A stretch of 64,000 bases of DNA from a virus: IMG/VR virus record IMGVR_UViG_3300009151_003179, positions 106,964 through 170,963 of that record; one strand, given 5' to 3'. Position numbers and translations under genes: made by a program. This document shows, piece after piece, positions 42,401 to 49,012 of this stretch (position 1 is the first letter of the stretch; each line of letters starts with the position of its first letter). The notes beneath the pieces are model-generated. The model saw only the letters and a list, made by a program, of their open reading frames with translations, ran no database searches and had not been told where the DNA came from.

Positions 42401-45074
42401 TAGCGGCTGCAATATCACATGTATAGGTTGTAGTTGCTTCAGACGCAACATAGTTAAAAGAAAATATTTGATATTGACGGCTTTCTGCAACCGCAGTTTG
42501 CCAACCCAATTGTCTAACTACCGTTGTTCTAGAGGTATAATTATATACATATCCAGTATTAACTTTTTGTGTGATTGGTGATGACCCCTGTACATAATTA
42601 AAAGTAGCACTATTTAAAGGTACGTCAAAACTTATATCACCCACGTTGTTAACTGAACTATAACGAAGTGGAAACCCTAATATAATATCTTTTATACCTG
42701 AACCAATTCCATAGCTGAATAATTTATTTCCTGCAAAAGATGTACCAACATATACCTCTTTATTACCAAAACTAACACCGTCATTGTCAAAAACATCAAA
42801 ATAAGGTGCTTGATTAACAGTTGTTTTTTGTTGTGCTAATAACCAAATATTACCATCAAAGTAAAAATCTTTACCTTGATTGTTATAACCCTTGAAAGCA
42901 AAAGTACATTCTAGTGGTAATACTAATCCATTTTCTACTTCTGTAAGCGTAATTACTTGTGTTCCATTACCTTGTATATCAGAAAATCTCACAACATAAA
43001 TTTTGTCTTTAACACTTGAAGTTGTATCAGCAGAAAATACAATTCTTGCACCATCGTATAATGCATAATTGTCATTAGACAAATCATTAGCAATTAATGA
43101 AGATGTTGTAGTAGATACAATAGTAGTTACATTATTCCATTCTACTGTAAGAATTAAAGTAGTTTCCCCACTGATATTAGTAATTTGTGTATTTCTAGGA
43201 AGTACATTAGTGGTATCACTTATGTATTGACCAATTTGAAAAGCGCCAGTAATATCATCCGTATCTATTGTAATAGTTGTAGTTGTTCCTGTGGCGGCTG
43301 CAATGTGAGCAGTATAAGCTGTATATACTTCAACATCTGGCCAATAGTTTTCTTGTCCAGCCACATACCTAAAGGCATCAGTTGTTCTATCATCAAAGAA
43401 ATCAATTGGTGCTTTACCTATAACACCGTTATTGAATAATCTTAAATTAGGATAAAATTCAATAATAGGGCGTTTAGCTTTATTATCTTGTGTAGCGTAA
43501 ATTGTTGCAATACTAGGATTATTATTATATGTTGCTGTTGCATTAATTACGTCTATGTGGAACCATCTATTACTGCGGCTCCATGCATTCTTATCAATGC
43601 TATTTCTTGATATGGTAATATAATCTTGATATAAAGGAATATATAATGTACTATCAAAATTACCTATATCATATGGCAGTGAATCGTATGGTGTGTACGT
43701 TCCTGTAGTAAAGGGTTCTGGAGCAATAAGAGTAGTAGTATCTAATAATTGAATAGAGGTGCCCACACCTTCTACGTAATATTCACCTTCTTTATAACTT
43801 GTAGGAAAAATATCACCTGAAAAACTTACTTTAAGACCATTTGTAAAAACTACACCATTCGGACTAGTATATTGTTCTCTACCTAATATAGTATTAACAT
43901 CTAATTGATTTGTTGTATTACTTTCAATCAATCTAATAATACCTACTTTGTTTGCGCTAGTACCATCTTGGTAATACAATGTATCTAATACTGCACTTAA
44001 GTAAGGGATAAGGTTAATTGATCCAGAGGTGTTACGATAGAAATTTCTTGCTTTCCATTGTGTTCCATAATTCGCTGTGATTTTTTGATTTGTAGGAATA
44101 CTTCCTGTAGGTTCTAATATCAATAAAATTTCAGATCCTGAAGTATCATATACTATTGTATAGATTGTAGCCGATACATCTACATCGCCGGTGTTGTAGA
44201 ACATCACCGTTAAACCTTGTAAACTTGTTACGCCATCTATGTTGTTAACAGTGCTTAACAATTGACCATTTATTTGATCAAAGGGCGTAGTGGATACTAA
44301 ATCTACTAGATTATTCCCGGGGAAATTATAATCATCTTGTGCATTTTTATATGGAACAGTAAATGTCACTACACCTATTGTGATGCCGTTATTTTCTACA
44401 CCCAATACATCACGTGTCTGTATGTTGGGTTGTTGTGGGTCATATCCAGTTATACCAGGTTTACCTTGAATCCAAAATTCTGATGACTGATTTACATTAA
44501 ATGTATATGTACCGCCACGAATTAATGTCAGTGTTGGGTTCGTTGTACCGGCTAGATTAATATCACTTGAAATATTATAACCATTAGGTAAACTTTCAAC
44601 GGTGTAATCAGCCGCAGTGTAAACAATGTCAGTTGAAATATTAACAACTGGTGCACCAGTTGGCAACCAATAATATTGATTAAAGTTAATAATTTTATCT
44701 AGGTTGGTAAAACTATCCCATGAGTAGAATTCACTATTAAACAATCTATCATTGTTATTTGTTATACCGCCTTCTAAACTTAATGCATCAATTATACCAG
44801 GATAGCTAATGAAATCCTTAGCTGTGCTAGTATTTGTTTTTGTAAATACAACGCCTGGATCTAATTGATAATCTGTTCTTGTTTTAGTAGGTTCAACTAC
44901 GTAACTGTCTTTAGCATTAATACCGTAACCAAATCTGCTACCAACATAGCCTTCAATTCGCATCGTGTTTGGTTGGTCAACAATTTGATCCAGTGTTGCA
45001 CCTAAAAATTGTGCGTTGGTAGGTGTTTGAAATATTTCTGGTAAAAAGCTTAGTGTTCTAATTCGTGCTGCCAT
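27405..45074 (-). CDS. Giant modular baseplate/fibre protein (5889 residues)
   Basis: An uninterrupted 17.7-kb frame. The start (MAARIRTLSFLPEIFQTPTN, then GRFGYGINAKDSYVVEPTKT-like sequence and YYWLPTGAP) looks like a large baseplate-peripheral protein, and it follows the gp6 homologue as gp7 does in T4. Residues of about 2250-2930 hold FG-GAP-like propeller repeats (FGYSLAVD, ILIGAPF, GAVYRY). From about 3620 to 5620 the protein is built of roughly a dozen related modules with the pattern PIxFxGxxFGGIxxGxxYYIxxI...FTIS...LTTxxGSM, some carrying a nested 45-residue insert (GQLYKIATVGTTNFMAIGA...). Hinge-like elements LSGLTRGVNDTP (near 3625) and LSGLQRGANGTG (near 5820) bracket this part. 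No enzyme or membrane segments are seen. Probably combines wedge-attachment and receptor-contact functions that T4 splits among several proteins; the function assignment is inference. Confidence 0.75.
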   Translation of the reverse strand: MAARIRTLSFLPEIFQTPTNAQFLGATLDQIVDQPNTMRIEGYVGSRFGYGINAKDSYVVEPTKTRTDYQLDPGVVFTKTNTSTAKDFISYPGIIDALSLEGGITNNNDRLFNSEFYSWDSFTNLDKIINFNQYYWLPTGAPVVNISTDIVYTAADYTVESLPNGYNISSDINLAGTTNPTLTLIRGGTYTFNVNQSSEFWIQGKPGITGYDPQQPNIQTRDVLGVENNGITIGVVTFTVPYKNAQDDYNFPGNNLVDLVSTTPFDQINGQLLSTVNNIDGVTSLQGLTVMFYNTGDVDVSATIYTIVYDTSGSEILLILEPTGSIPTNQKITANYGTQWKARNFYRNTSGSINLIPYLSAVLDTLYYQDGTSANKVGIIRLIESNTTNQLDVNTILGREQYTSPNGVVFTNGLKVSFSGDIFPTSYKEGEYYVEGVGTSIQLLDTTTLIAPEPFTTGTYTPYDSLPYDIGNFDSTLYIPLYQDYITISRNSIDKNAWSRSNRWFHIDVINATATYNNNPSIATIYATQDNKAKRPIIEFYPNLRLFNNGVIGKAPIDFFDDRTTDAFRYVAGQENYWPDVEVYTAYTAHIAAATGTTTTITIDTDDITGAFQIGQYISDTTNVLPRNTQITNISGETTLILTVEWNNVTTIVSTTTSSLIANDLSNDNYALYDGARIVFSADTTSSVKDKIYVVRFSDIQGNGTQVITLTEVENGLVLPLECTFAFKGYNNQGKDFYFDGNIWLLAQQKTTVNQAPYFDVFDNDGVSFGNKEVYVGTSFAGNKLFSYGIGSGIKDIILGFPLRYSSVNNVGDISFDVPLNSATFNYVQGSSPITQKVNTGYVYNYTSRTTVVRQLGWQTAVAESRQYQIFSFNYVASEATTTYTCDIAAATNTVWPNIQVYVNNVLQDTATYTFTITDNSTIVNFTVPNPLIDTVVEITLLSDQVSATAYYQIPINLQNNPFNNDVTVINVGDIRGQYQSIFYNNPNTTGTIFGSNNYRDLGNLVPWGTKIIQNSASLALPGSLLRSPNHNLFNSLQYNSQQYINFKSLLVYTIDKTDFTTRQTPATILDDALDQITANKTDSEPFFWSDMLPNKSAYATNIYTFANSLDVSIYPLTRIYNFDTANYYGVLVYLTTTVNNFTSTIQLIINQDYIVSTDSPSLTITKDLLPGDIVTIREYNQTFGSYIPNTPTKLGLYPSFIPGVVLDPNYSQPTYFILGHDGSYTKLYGDYIDGYLVDFKDQALLEFETRIYNNLKLSDLIPVSKYDVIPGFFRTTDYSYDEVLQIYSQYFLNWVGQNRIEYKKQFYQSTDQYSYNYNQSGNKINGQAFEQGFWRGIYEYFYDTSTPNISPWEMIGFTDEPSWWTNRYGPAPYTSDNLILWGDMSAGINWNNGNPIVLPEFIREELLQVIPVDSAGNLLSPFDAVMGNYSQRTFRNDWVVGDVGPAEFSYRRSSSWPFDLMKILALTKPAQFFNLGFDVDNYKYSTEFNQYLVNNRSHLIISDVAIYGTGTAKTSYVNWIVDYEKQVGVNATQNITDLFDNLDVRLIYRLAGFSDKSLLGFYVEKGTPNSRNASLLIPDESYSVLLYDNIPTTTIIYSGIIVQSTSTGWKVFGNSQDTAYFTTVTPKINGNYNKITVGDISVQISNDYTETKTNIIPYGTEFVDIQSLSQFVASYGQFLLTEGVLFDQIESGIDVNWRQMITELLYWSQSGWEVGSLVNLNPAANLITINKDSHVVQPLTLQKQNFILNQNFYPIQSVDLSINRDSTFFSARPLNEGDTVAYGQFNISNFEHGIVFDNVTVFNDVLYNLTTGLRQNRILTRGTKSAEWNGTVDAQGFVLNQDNIEEWSTNSKYTRGSIVRYKNRYWFALKVLNAKEIFEEQDWKVTDYNEIQKGLLPNSSTRSYESTLFYDTNKGNLDQDSDLLSWSLIGYRPRDYLALADLTDITQVNVYKNLIKEKGTRVAANNFKGLALPQGGIDYDIYDNWAIKTGEFGGVLNNNFVDFRLNQNLLTSNPSIVGLTNGVYTDGVQQEVPLYSIFNYGRPINNPNVLPTLPSDTPNTVFPDAGYVNFNDVKISAYYYNGLNTAVTPLSKLYVNEYVWLADYLSTWQVYTPSSAGQVIGAVNNMNGTVTVQFATPHDLTKYQPFAIINFNDSVNGYRIVSSVVDNFRVTILLSLSPSVTTILGQGVAFKFSSQRVATPKDINTLPLLDSEFVKNKVWVDENNDGSWAVYRKSLNYVYEDELFKTESITYGSAVAITPNLGYLVTDAEVGAAYRYSYSPVFNSFSIVQTITNGNSFGSTISYTDNLFVISQPTGASYSDRKVYIYDLVINKLINELQEYQVIESPSNNSVVNWGSSVALSGDQNWLYISASDQNLVYVYRKSQLTGQYEYSNIINTPDIIGVGNLNVGGIYVIESLGTTDFVALGASSNTVGIKFTCNASTQSGTGTVSNGGDNFGYSISTNYYGNNIIISAPYQDSGVDDLGYAYSFERLVQTFEAPYNSFPDTPQIFTLIYQPTILLKTASSILSNAITLNNVTGLIAGVNGTPVIFTGNVYGNVALNQVYYIKTIIGSTVTLSLTRNGSTVTLNNSSGNMTMVAQDEPIFVSVNGTLIDDNEYAVSTSSISIYSSLTAGDIINVSGSEFILTQEFTSMDSNPEVGTNFGYSLAVDTYANEILIGAPFEINNKNQEGAVYRYTYGGGSYGIITGYAECNLTEPATILLNGYSVSLPVGNATTVANTIAAANITNVTASASIDNILTIQVISIDLAYINAKLTLSVLNADVLDQLGIKIYTQTQLINDPHSQGRTEFGHTIKFNSAGSFVVSAPVSARYAETTFDASDDENYNNDTLFDNNTTQFLDSFINAGAVYMYDYLSVYNETVNNPGAYVYAQSVNALNVDYGSQPYYGTALEFTNNYVMIGTPNFRPGYDNGQVVIYNNTSGDPDWSVYRNSAPIVNTDAIQNAQLYSVTTNNTLDNLDYIDPLQGKILGAVRQNLDIVSNADPANYNSPDATNKGSAVWGPGELGKLWFDTSTTKFVNYHQSNDVVYNSVWWGRVFPGSDVKVCSWITSDVEPIAYPGPGTPNNFENYVVQYRLNSTGSIVPVYYYWVRNTNIVFNQIGKTLSDTICESYISTPLATGISYMAPIQPNVFGLYNCASNINASDTVLHIGFATGTNDDVSHSVYSLIRSKYADDFLPGLPGTGTTIVPESLYNKMLESFSGVDRTGGVVPDPNLPKPVQSGILTRPRQSFFYNRFKALENYLKFYNEVLLQYPLTETSSLKFLFTKGEINPSTVDNPNWPGTPLLFYNTQDYWEVINWWAPGYDNNTRASLLVESYYDLATINAQLGLIVTVNKNGEGLQETYVYDGVNWNRIGLQNGTIEFNSSLWDYADARLGFGDNFFDTTPYDTFPSEETRYIIRALNEELPSSLLQYRNDALILLFEYIVSETIESQNYLPWLNKTSFIDVGHTIRELLPLEVFQSDNQEFLSGYLNEVKPYHVVIKDFLFKYTGSDNYLGNITDFDLPAEYSTQYEQYITPELVYSNPSGINQYLPTDPIWQSKSYINWFNNQGLSITGVPNYPITILSSFVSLNSSAMVVDNVYGFPTTGVVLIGTEEIAYSSVDRAYSTLSGLTRGVNDTPITNHIPGEQIIIDLPPILLLNSGRGYAEPPKVIAYIDTAIYPAPRRAAILQPVMNLDTILRIDVIDPGDGYQVLPEIIIDPSEIITFSSTVVDLTSRTITLQTQFVQTGDLIKYYVGTDTTPIGGLDDGQYYYLAVLESSPFYVVALYTTYADALQDRDRIIFTNVGSGNNNNIAVSARASCVSTSAPIRENNIKLRFDRTTYTSRVTNWAPDNFYGSFYAGVFNNSTQIASSNITLEATQPPITDILASAQGATFEIQDVSNNQVLQWSSLVRTVSETVASNIITLSYSSEEPNASGSTIGFYIGMPIKFVGAVGTTNLVNNTTYYVASIIGESEFTISATVGGSTFTLNSETISVAGLSCYAGAVTNTAIVTIAYPGILNVTATATTSNFITSPLLPTGTGGTSGFYVGLPVYFVGSVFGGIIDNETYYIITIVDIETFTISTEADPLILSVTATTATGNLITVSSTLELNVNDPIIFIGTTFGGINAGQVYYIRSVDSGTTITIASVINGGAVPLTTASGSCTLTSQTTAVQLTTATGSMTMNVGLPVSPGQVTGQLFTFYPTLTLDNTPYIEVTGTNGNLVTRDTVAATSNGNYLYLRYLSGGLTNIYNNLPFVLSENIGGLTAGTEYYVVSNGTISVEVASSSSSTNKYTLASGTLTTGFYIGMPISFSGAVFGNVVELVTYFINSYDLGGDSFTITDAIGGGDLVLTTDNGQMTLTADNPYITLSTSSGGSVEPITVNQIKETVFTQSPDTSSPPTFNIGNKLGGYIIEVVNQGSGYTFDNTITISGTDLGGTSPLNDLVLTVSGIDVIIANPNFIYSPDNNFLLPIESDGNITSVIGSGTPAGIVNQYYLKVITATECEVYTDSLMTVPVNGITLETEYQLGDYVFLPEPFYFNQSIVKYNNKVWQCIISNNDNEFILGKWELMDSGDRQLNELDRIIGYYQPTVNMPGLDLTQLVTGITYPNGTYLGNAFAPEDQYTIDTNLEDKAFESVGDTAYDVQGDPFLSGYGPEELVPGLISDNLTMIVTTRPGTDWNASIYGHVGFNVVSTEIIPSTNQTEFSFNGIVENPASMALFDIDYSTNLSVRIYDFTVDWVNKIITLGDPVTSTYGLRIDLYEVGNGDQLVKSNSQAIPFIDNMITGFVEMPLNCNYSASRFNGSGVIRPTTDPKQVIAIETDALDNGIVCETVDYFVVNSSIIFQGDVFGGITTDTLYYVKTISYITNKITVSTSNPGGIAGPAFDVTSATGSMLVNIQSTNGLVWTDPIVIHNGTNLVLGEQGIISETNSGTNTIVVNSTDNYAVNDTITFSNAMSFNNFTLTAGSFVLGQLYKIATVGTTNFMAIGALSNTVGVIFTATGTGTGTGTVLAGIIPLQSYYITSIINNEFTDEFTVSSSLAGTDVILNNASGIALCVTNDYAITIVDQGITAKLVFSSQYNQNDDFVVLSIFGETAPIQYGYTVPEVQIFTLTSASTEFALTNFVGQDNADNAIVEYNGLRLTNNKDYTINSSTNTLSLTIITTVGSILSVTSYNLTDRQYLNTIYAGSFTGSVTTVLTISNATHEPGFDDLNYDIGYYSPGPDYLTLGSGSTTSINVNDAIKFNDPTIGGIIANQIYYIVEIFNSTTFAVSENVGGIPVTLITESGSMTGITNPPTVANITAINNSINQPLAVTTVTNTTDTTNIITCGTTAGFILNQPVIFRNITPIGFGNINADGTVYYVKSVADLTSFTISETLVAGVAGPTLELTTDTGLMVASVGGNNSVTITTGVPHNLVENDIVRINGVLGSIELNNNTYYAKVINPTQIGLYFTPYNPTLYYVNDPVTQVSTYLGNGYVWFDRIFTLETTNASATTTLNNAITVSSNRQLILGTPVLFTGTVFGGIQSQVTAGSFIVGNTYQIIETGTTFWTSIGSLSNDPGTTFVATGVGFGNGIATAIYYVNDLIGVYEFNVTAVRNGAVYPLTTGTGSMNVSLWEQTNVDRLWVTVNGKRVPSSALYLNPQNNLSILTVIQPGDIVTITNMIPTATPNETVYIENVNRSNEQSIFRSNSLTRTWLTYGLQDIDDVIYLEDVSRVTASIVQNETAPVVVDDTMSIGLNGDKNTISEVIVYNNTSSLLVDPAEYRIVIENTAPVLVIDIDPTSPSIIVGNNLTVTVILGNLIYINGEQIRYTTVNFDENTLSGLQRGANGTGKLTYIPKFTTVYGILSSNVLPDVYNGFSWNSFNYNLVDGDPLQISTTYPANFLNADVP

Positions 45075-45097
45075 TATAACTCTCTGGTATTATATAG

Positions 45098-45105
45098 TAC
45101 TTATC
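45098..45105 (-). promoter_or_regulatory. Late-promoter-like box (GATAAGTA)
   Basis: GATAAGTA, one mismatch from NATAAATA, placed so that transcription would start at 45092 with an 18-base leader carrying GAGAG before the ATG at 45074. It overlaps the stop of the gp6 gene. Confidence 0.45.
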
Positions 45106-48100
45106 TTATTTGTAATTGCACCGGTGTGAGTGCCGCAATTACTAATACATCATTTGCAGTTGCACCATTTACAAAAATCTCAAACGGTGCTGATTTAATT
45201 TCATATAAATCACCAAAACTCATTGTAGGATCATTTGGTACAAGAACAACTGAACTTACTAAATCACCTAATTGTGCATGTAAGTATGCACTTAATTCTG
45301 AGAAATAGAATGTATCTCCAAATCCCCAATTGTTAATATTGAAATAACTATTCATTGCAGATAATACTGCACTGCGTATTTCACTATCACTTGCGTTGGT
45401 TGATTGAGATTTAATTACCTTAACAGTTCCCTGTAATTGTGTAGGTGCCTTTGTACCAAACAGTGGAAGAAAACGAACACTATTAGGTATTACACTATCA
45501 GTTAACATTTTATATTCATCTAAATTACCATACGCTTGTTGTAATTCATTAATAGTTGGTTCATTTGGTTTTGCAATAGTACCAGTGGTATCTTGAATCC
45601 AATTAGTATACTCAGTGTAATATGCTTGAGTTACCAAATATAAATCAATAATATTTGTTGTAGTAGGATCAATACGTGTGGTATTGTTACTATTATGTCT
45701 ATATTGATATGCTAATTCTTGTCTGCCTGGTTTCATTAAATATTGAGGTTGAATGACTACTATATAATATGGTGTGGTTACTGAAGTATCTTGTACTGTT
45801 GTATAAAATATATTATCACTATATGCGTAAAATATTTGTCCTAATGGATATTCATACTTAATTACTTCAATAGTAGATAATGTAGGATATTGATATACTA
45901 CATCACTTGTAGGTATTAATTGATAACGAGATAAATTAACAGCATCTTCTATCAATTCAAAAAATGTGTAGATACCTGTATTAATTCCACCAGTCACATA
46001 ACCAGTCACAGTTTGAAAAAAATCAGGATCAGTTACAATTTCTTTATTGTTTACATCTATACTTGCTACTTGAACTTCAAAATCATTAACATAACCATCA
46101 CTTTCAATAGTTTGACCAATTACATTAACCAGTACAGGTCTCGCTAATGGATAATTACTAGTAGGTTGAGTATTTGATGGTAATACTTTAATGTAATCTG
46201 CTAATATCTTTCCAGTAAATGGATCATAAACTAATTTACCACTCTCATAATAGAAGCGTGTATCAGCAACACTACCAAAATAATAACGTAATGACCTGTA
46301 TGATATCTGATATCTATTACTACCTACACTATTAAAGTTTACAAACCAACCAGATGCATCATATGCATCAATTGACCAACGGTCTTGAGTGATTAATAAA
46401 GCATTATTAAATTTTAAACTGAAACTTTGATTTAATTCCATTCTAATAACACATTCATTTATTACTATTGTAGGAAGTGTGTTCCCAAATGCGGGAATAA
46501 CTTGAGTAATAATGGCCCCACTAGGTATAAATCCATTTAACGTTATCGGACCCGATCCATTACTAAAGTTACCAGTTCCATTATTATAGCCATCACCTAT
46601 TACACTTAATACAGTTGTCCAATAGAATGTTGTATCACTGGTACTTGCAATACCATATACTAATCTATTGGTTGTGTCAAAATAAGTACCCGGTGGGGCA
46701 GTAACTTTAATCAATGCACCTTTAGTAACATATTTCATGTTATGTGTATTGTATGTACCAGTAGCTATTGGAGTATTAGCTGATCCATCTATATTATAAA
46801 AATAACCTGTATTACTATTTGCATCTACTGTACTTGTATTCCAATATACAACACCATCGCCTGATGCAACATTGATATTATATCGTGGGTAATTCTGTAG
46901 ATAATATTGCTTTGCACGATTATCAGCTAGTGCAAGTGCTAATGAATCTGTTAGAAATTTAATAATATCACCGGTGTTTGTAATTGTTAATAATAGATAT
47001 CCATTATCACCATTTTGATATAGACCACCGTCATTTGCAAATGAATTCGTGCTGGAGTATTTTCCTGTAGGATCAAGTAGGTCTAAGTTTTTAGACACAC
47101 CAATAGAACTGCGATTAATAGCGGCACTTTTAATAATTGAACTGTATAATGTATATGGGAAATTTGTGTAATCTTCACCATTAACCATTCTATTCTGTGT
47201 ATAGTAGCGAGCAGGAGCACGTAGTTTAATGTTTGCTAATGATTCTCTGGCTTGCGCTGTTGAAGCTGGTGTTTGTAATGATAATCCTATAGTGAGTGCT
47301 TCTGTTCGTCCTGCTCTGCTAATATACTGTATTGTTACTTGTATCCCTTGCATTTCAGTTGGATCAATAGTATATGTCAATGCATTACCGCCACGTACAT
47401 ATGCTCTAAAAGTTCCCACTGGTGCTTCGGAAAATACTCCATCACCAAAAGTATAGCTAACTTGGTCGTTGAATCTTGATACAACTGAGAATACTTTTTT
47501 ATAACTAGTCTCTGTTTGTAAATTAGCATTTGCATAAACGCTGTCTACTAGTCTCCAGAGTGTTCTACCACCATTGCTAGAATTTAATTGGTATAACCAG
47601 GTGTCTGTGTTATTGATACCTTGAATATCAATATCAACTACTTGGTTACTAATCTGTTGAGCTAAGTTAAAATCATAACTCTGTAACGTTCCTTGTTTAA
47701 AATAAAAGAAGAAACCTGTATTTGGACTACCGTAACCTAATTTGTCATTACGATACATCATGTTCATCTTACCAGTTGGTGCAGGTGGAATCTCATACAC
47801 AGAATCTTGGTCTAAACTAGTAACACTAACTAATTCAAAATTCATATTTATGGTATCTACTGTACTACTAAATGGTACGATAGGTAAGTTGGCAGGAGGA
47901 ATATTTAATGAATATTCATCCGTCTTTACTCCCAATAATTCTTGGCTATTTCCAGGACGACCAACACGCTGACTGTTAATCAATGCACTATTGATAATTG
48001 TGTTAAACTGCTCTAACCAACCAGCATTTGCAGGATCATTCCAAAGAATAGTTTGATTACTCAAATTGATCCCGTTAACATCTGTGATATTTTCTGTGGT

Positions 48101-48472
48101 ACTAATGTTTATTACTTTCAGATAACCCTGACCTGCAATATTACGCTTAGGATTATAGCTTACTAAGTTAGCTAATTTGATAACACTGTCTCTACGCTCG
48201 GCAGTGTCAATGAAGTTTTCACGGGTGTTTAAGTCATTACGGAAAGCTAAACCCTGTCCCATAAATGCAATAACGTCTAATATTGCAATAAATTCACTAG
48301 ATTCAATATAATCATTAAATGTCTCAGGATAATAAGTACGCAAATAATCTATGAAACTCTTGCGTAGGGTTTCATAATCGTAGCTTTTAAAATCGGCTTC
48401 ACGAAAGGTTTGATAGATTTGTTGCCAATTCTGAACACCAAATATTGCTGATTGTCGGGATGATGTTGCCAT
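45101..48472 (-). CDS. gp6: Baseplate wedge protein gp6-like
   Basis: 1123 residues. The N-terminus carries the gp6 hallmarks: IYQTFREADFKSYDYETLRKSFIDYL, ESSEFIAILDVIAFMGQGLAFRNDLN and AERRDSVIKLANLVSYNPKR. T4 gp6 (about 660 residues) forms the ring of the baseplate wedge and joins gp25, gp53 and gp7; this version is much longer, mostly by extra beta-rich sequence in the middle and C-terminal half (ATGTYNTHNMKYVTKG, TFYWTTVLSVIG). Its neighbours (gp25 upstream, the giant gene downstream) repeat the T4-like order. It has its own late promoter and a 12-base leader starting AAGAG. Confidence 0.88.
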   Translation of the reverse strand: MATSSRQSAIFGVQNWQQIYQTFREADFKSYDYETLRKSFIDYLRTYYPETFNDYIESSEFIAILDVIAFMGQGLAFRNDLNTRENFIDTAERRDSVIKLANLVSYNPKRNIAGQGYLKVINISTTENITDVNGINLSNQTILWNDPANAGWLEQFNTIINSALINSQRVGRPGNSQELLGVKTDEYSLNIPPANLPIVPFSSTVDTINMNFELVSVTSLDQDSVYEIPPAPTGKMNMMYRNDKLGYGSPNTGFFFYFKQGTLQSYDFNLAQQISNQVVDIDIQGINNTDTWLYQLNSSNGGRTLWRLVDSVYANANLQTETSYKKVFSVVSRFNDQVSYTFGDGVFSEAPVGTFRAYVRGGNALTYTIDPTEMQGIQVTIQYISRAGRTEALTIGLSLQTPASTAQARESLANIKLRAPARYYTQNRMVNGEDYTNFPYTLYSSIIKSAAINRSSIGVSKNLDLLDPTGKYSSTNSFANDGGLYQNGDNGYLLLTITNTGDIIKFLTDSLALALADNRAKQYYLQNYPRYNINVASGDGVVYWNTSTVDANSNTGYFYNIDGSANTPIATGTYNTHNMKYVTKGALIKVTAPPGTYFDTTNRLVYGIASTSDTTFYWTTVLSVIGDGYNNGTGNFSNGSGPITLNGFIPSGAIITQVIPAFGNTLPTIVINECVIRMELNQSFSLKFNNALLITQDRWSIDAYDASGWFVNFNSVGSNRYQISYRSLRYYFGSVADTRFYYESGKLVYDPFTGKILADYIKVLPSNTQPTSNYPLARPVLVNVIGQTIESDGYVNDFEVQVASIDVNNKEIVTDPDFFQTVTGYVTGGINTGIYTFFELIEDAVNLSRYQLIPTSDVVYQYPTLSTIEVIKYEYPLGQIFYAYSDNIFYTTVQDTSVTTPYYIVVIQPQYLMKPGRQELAYQYRHNSNNTTRIDPTTTNIIDLYLVTQAYYTEYTNWIQDTTGTIAKPNEPTINELQQAYGNLDEYKMLTDSVIPNSVRFLPLFGTKAPTQLQGTVKVIKSQSTNASDSEIRSAVLSAMNSYFNINNWGFGDTFYFSELSAYLHAQLGDLVSSVVLVPNDPTMSFGDLYEIKSAPFEIFVNGATANDVLVIAALTPVQLQIR

Positions 48473-48489
48473 AGTTATTCTCTTTTAAG

Positions 48490-48497
48490 TATTTATC
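48490..48497 (-). promoter_or_regulatory. T4-type late promoter (GATAAATA)
   Basis: GATAAATA 17 bases before the gp6 ATG at 48472; predicted start 48484 gives leader AAGAGAATAACT, again beginning with the ribosome site. Confidence 0.7.
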
Positions 48498-48520
48498 TTA
48501 AATGAAAACCACGGTTTTTG

Positions 48521-48970
48521 TTATTGTACTGTAGCAGTATTGGTTAAATTATTGAAGAAAACACTTAATATTTCAGCATTGTTAAAGGGTGCAATAGCCA
48601 ACTCTACTTCAAGTAGTATACCATTTTCCTGTGTATAACTCTTTACTGTATTGATGATTAATCTAGGATCATTGTTACCAATTCTACGTATCTCATTTTC
48701 AAGCGTGAATCTAGTGTCGGCATCATTTGGCTCAAAAATATGACTCCAAATAGTAGAACCATATCCTGGATTACCAACTTTCTGTCCTTGTTGAATGTTT
48801 AATGCATTAACAAAATCTCTGATTACCAATGCTTCATCTACAATACGATACTTTTTACCCGGAATAGTTGGCTTTAATACACCGCCTGTACCACCGTCTA
48901 TGCCAGTACTGGCATTAGTTGTTTTTGGTTCATTGGCACCTATTGTTGAAAATCCTATATATGTTGGCAT
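48521..48970 (-). CDS. gp25: Baseplate wedge protein gp25-like
   Basis: 149 residues with the gp25/gpW-type core: VIRDFVNALNIQQGQKVGNP, GSTIWSHIFEPNDADT and ENEIRRIGNNDPRL, then VKSYTQENGILLEVEL. gp25 is the conserved wedge component that nucleates the sheath in contractile tails. The order gp5-like, gp25-like, gp6-like fits T4-type baseplate clusters. An N-terminal extension of about 35 Thr/Gly-rich residues precedes the conserved part. A CATAAATA late box and a leader TAGGATAAAAC support the start. Confidence 0.88.
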   Translation of the reverse strand: MPTYIGFSTIGANEPKTTNASTGIDGGTGGVLKPTIPGKKYRIVDEALVIRDFVNALNIQQGQKVGNPGYGSTIWSHIFEPNDADTRFTLENEIRRIGNNDPRLIINTVKSYTQENGILLEVELAIAPFNNAEILSVFFNNLTNTATVQ

Positions 48971-48986
48971 GTTTTATCCTATAGTA

Positions 48987-48994
48987 TATTTATG
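48987..48994 (-). promoter_or_regulatory. T4-type late promoter (CATAAATA)
   Basis: CATAAATA 16 bases before the gp25 ATG at 48970. Predicted start 48981 gives an 11-base leader containing AGGA. Confidence 0.65.
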
Positions 48995-49012
48995 TTACTG
49001 CGTTTAAGACTT

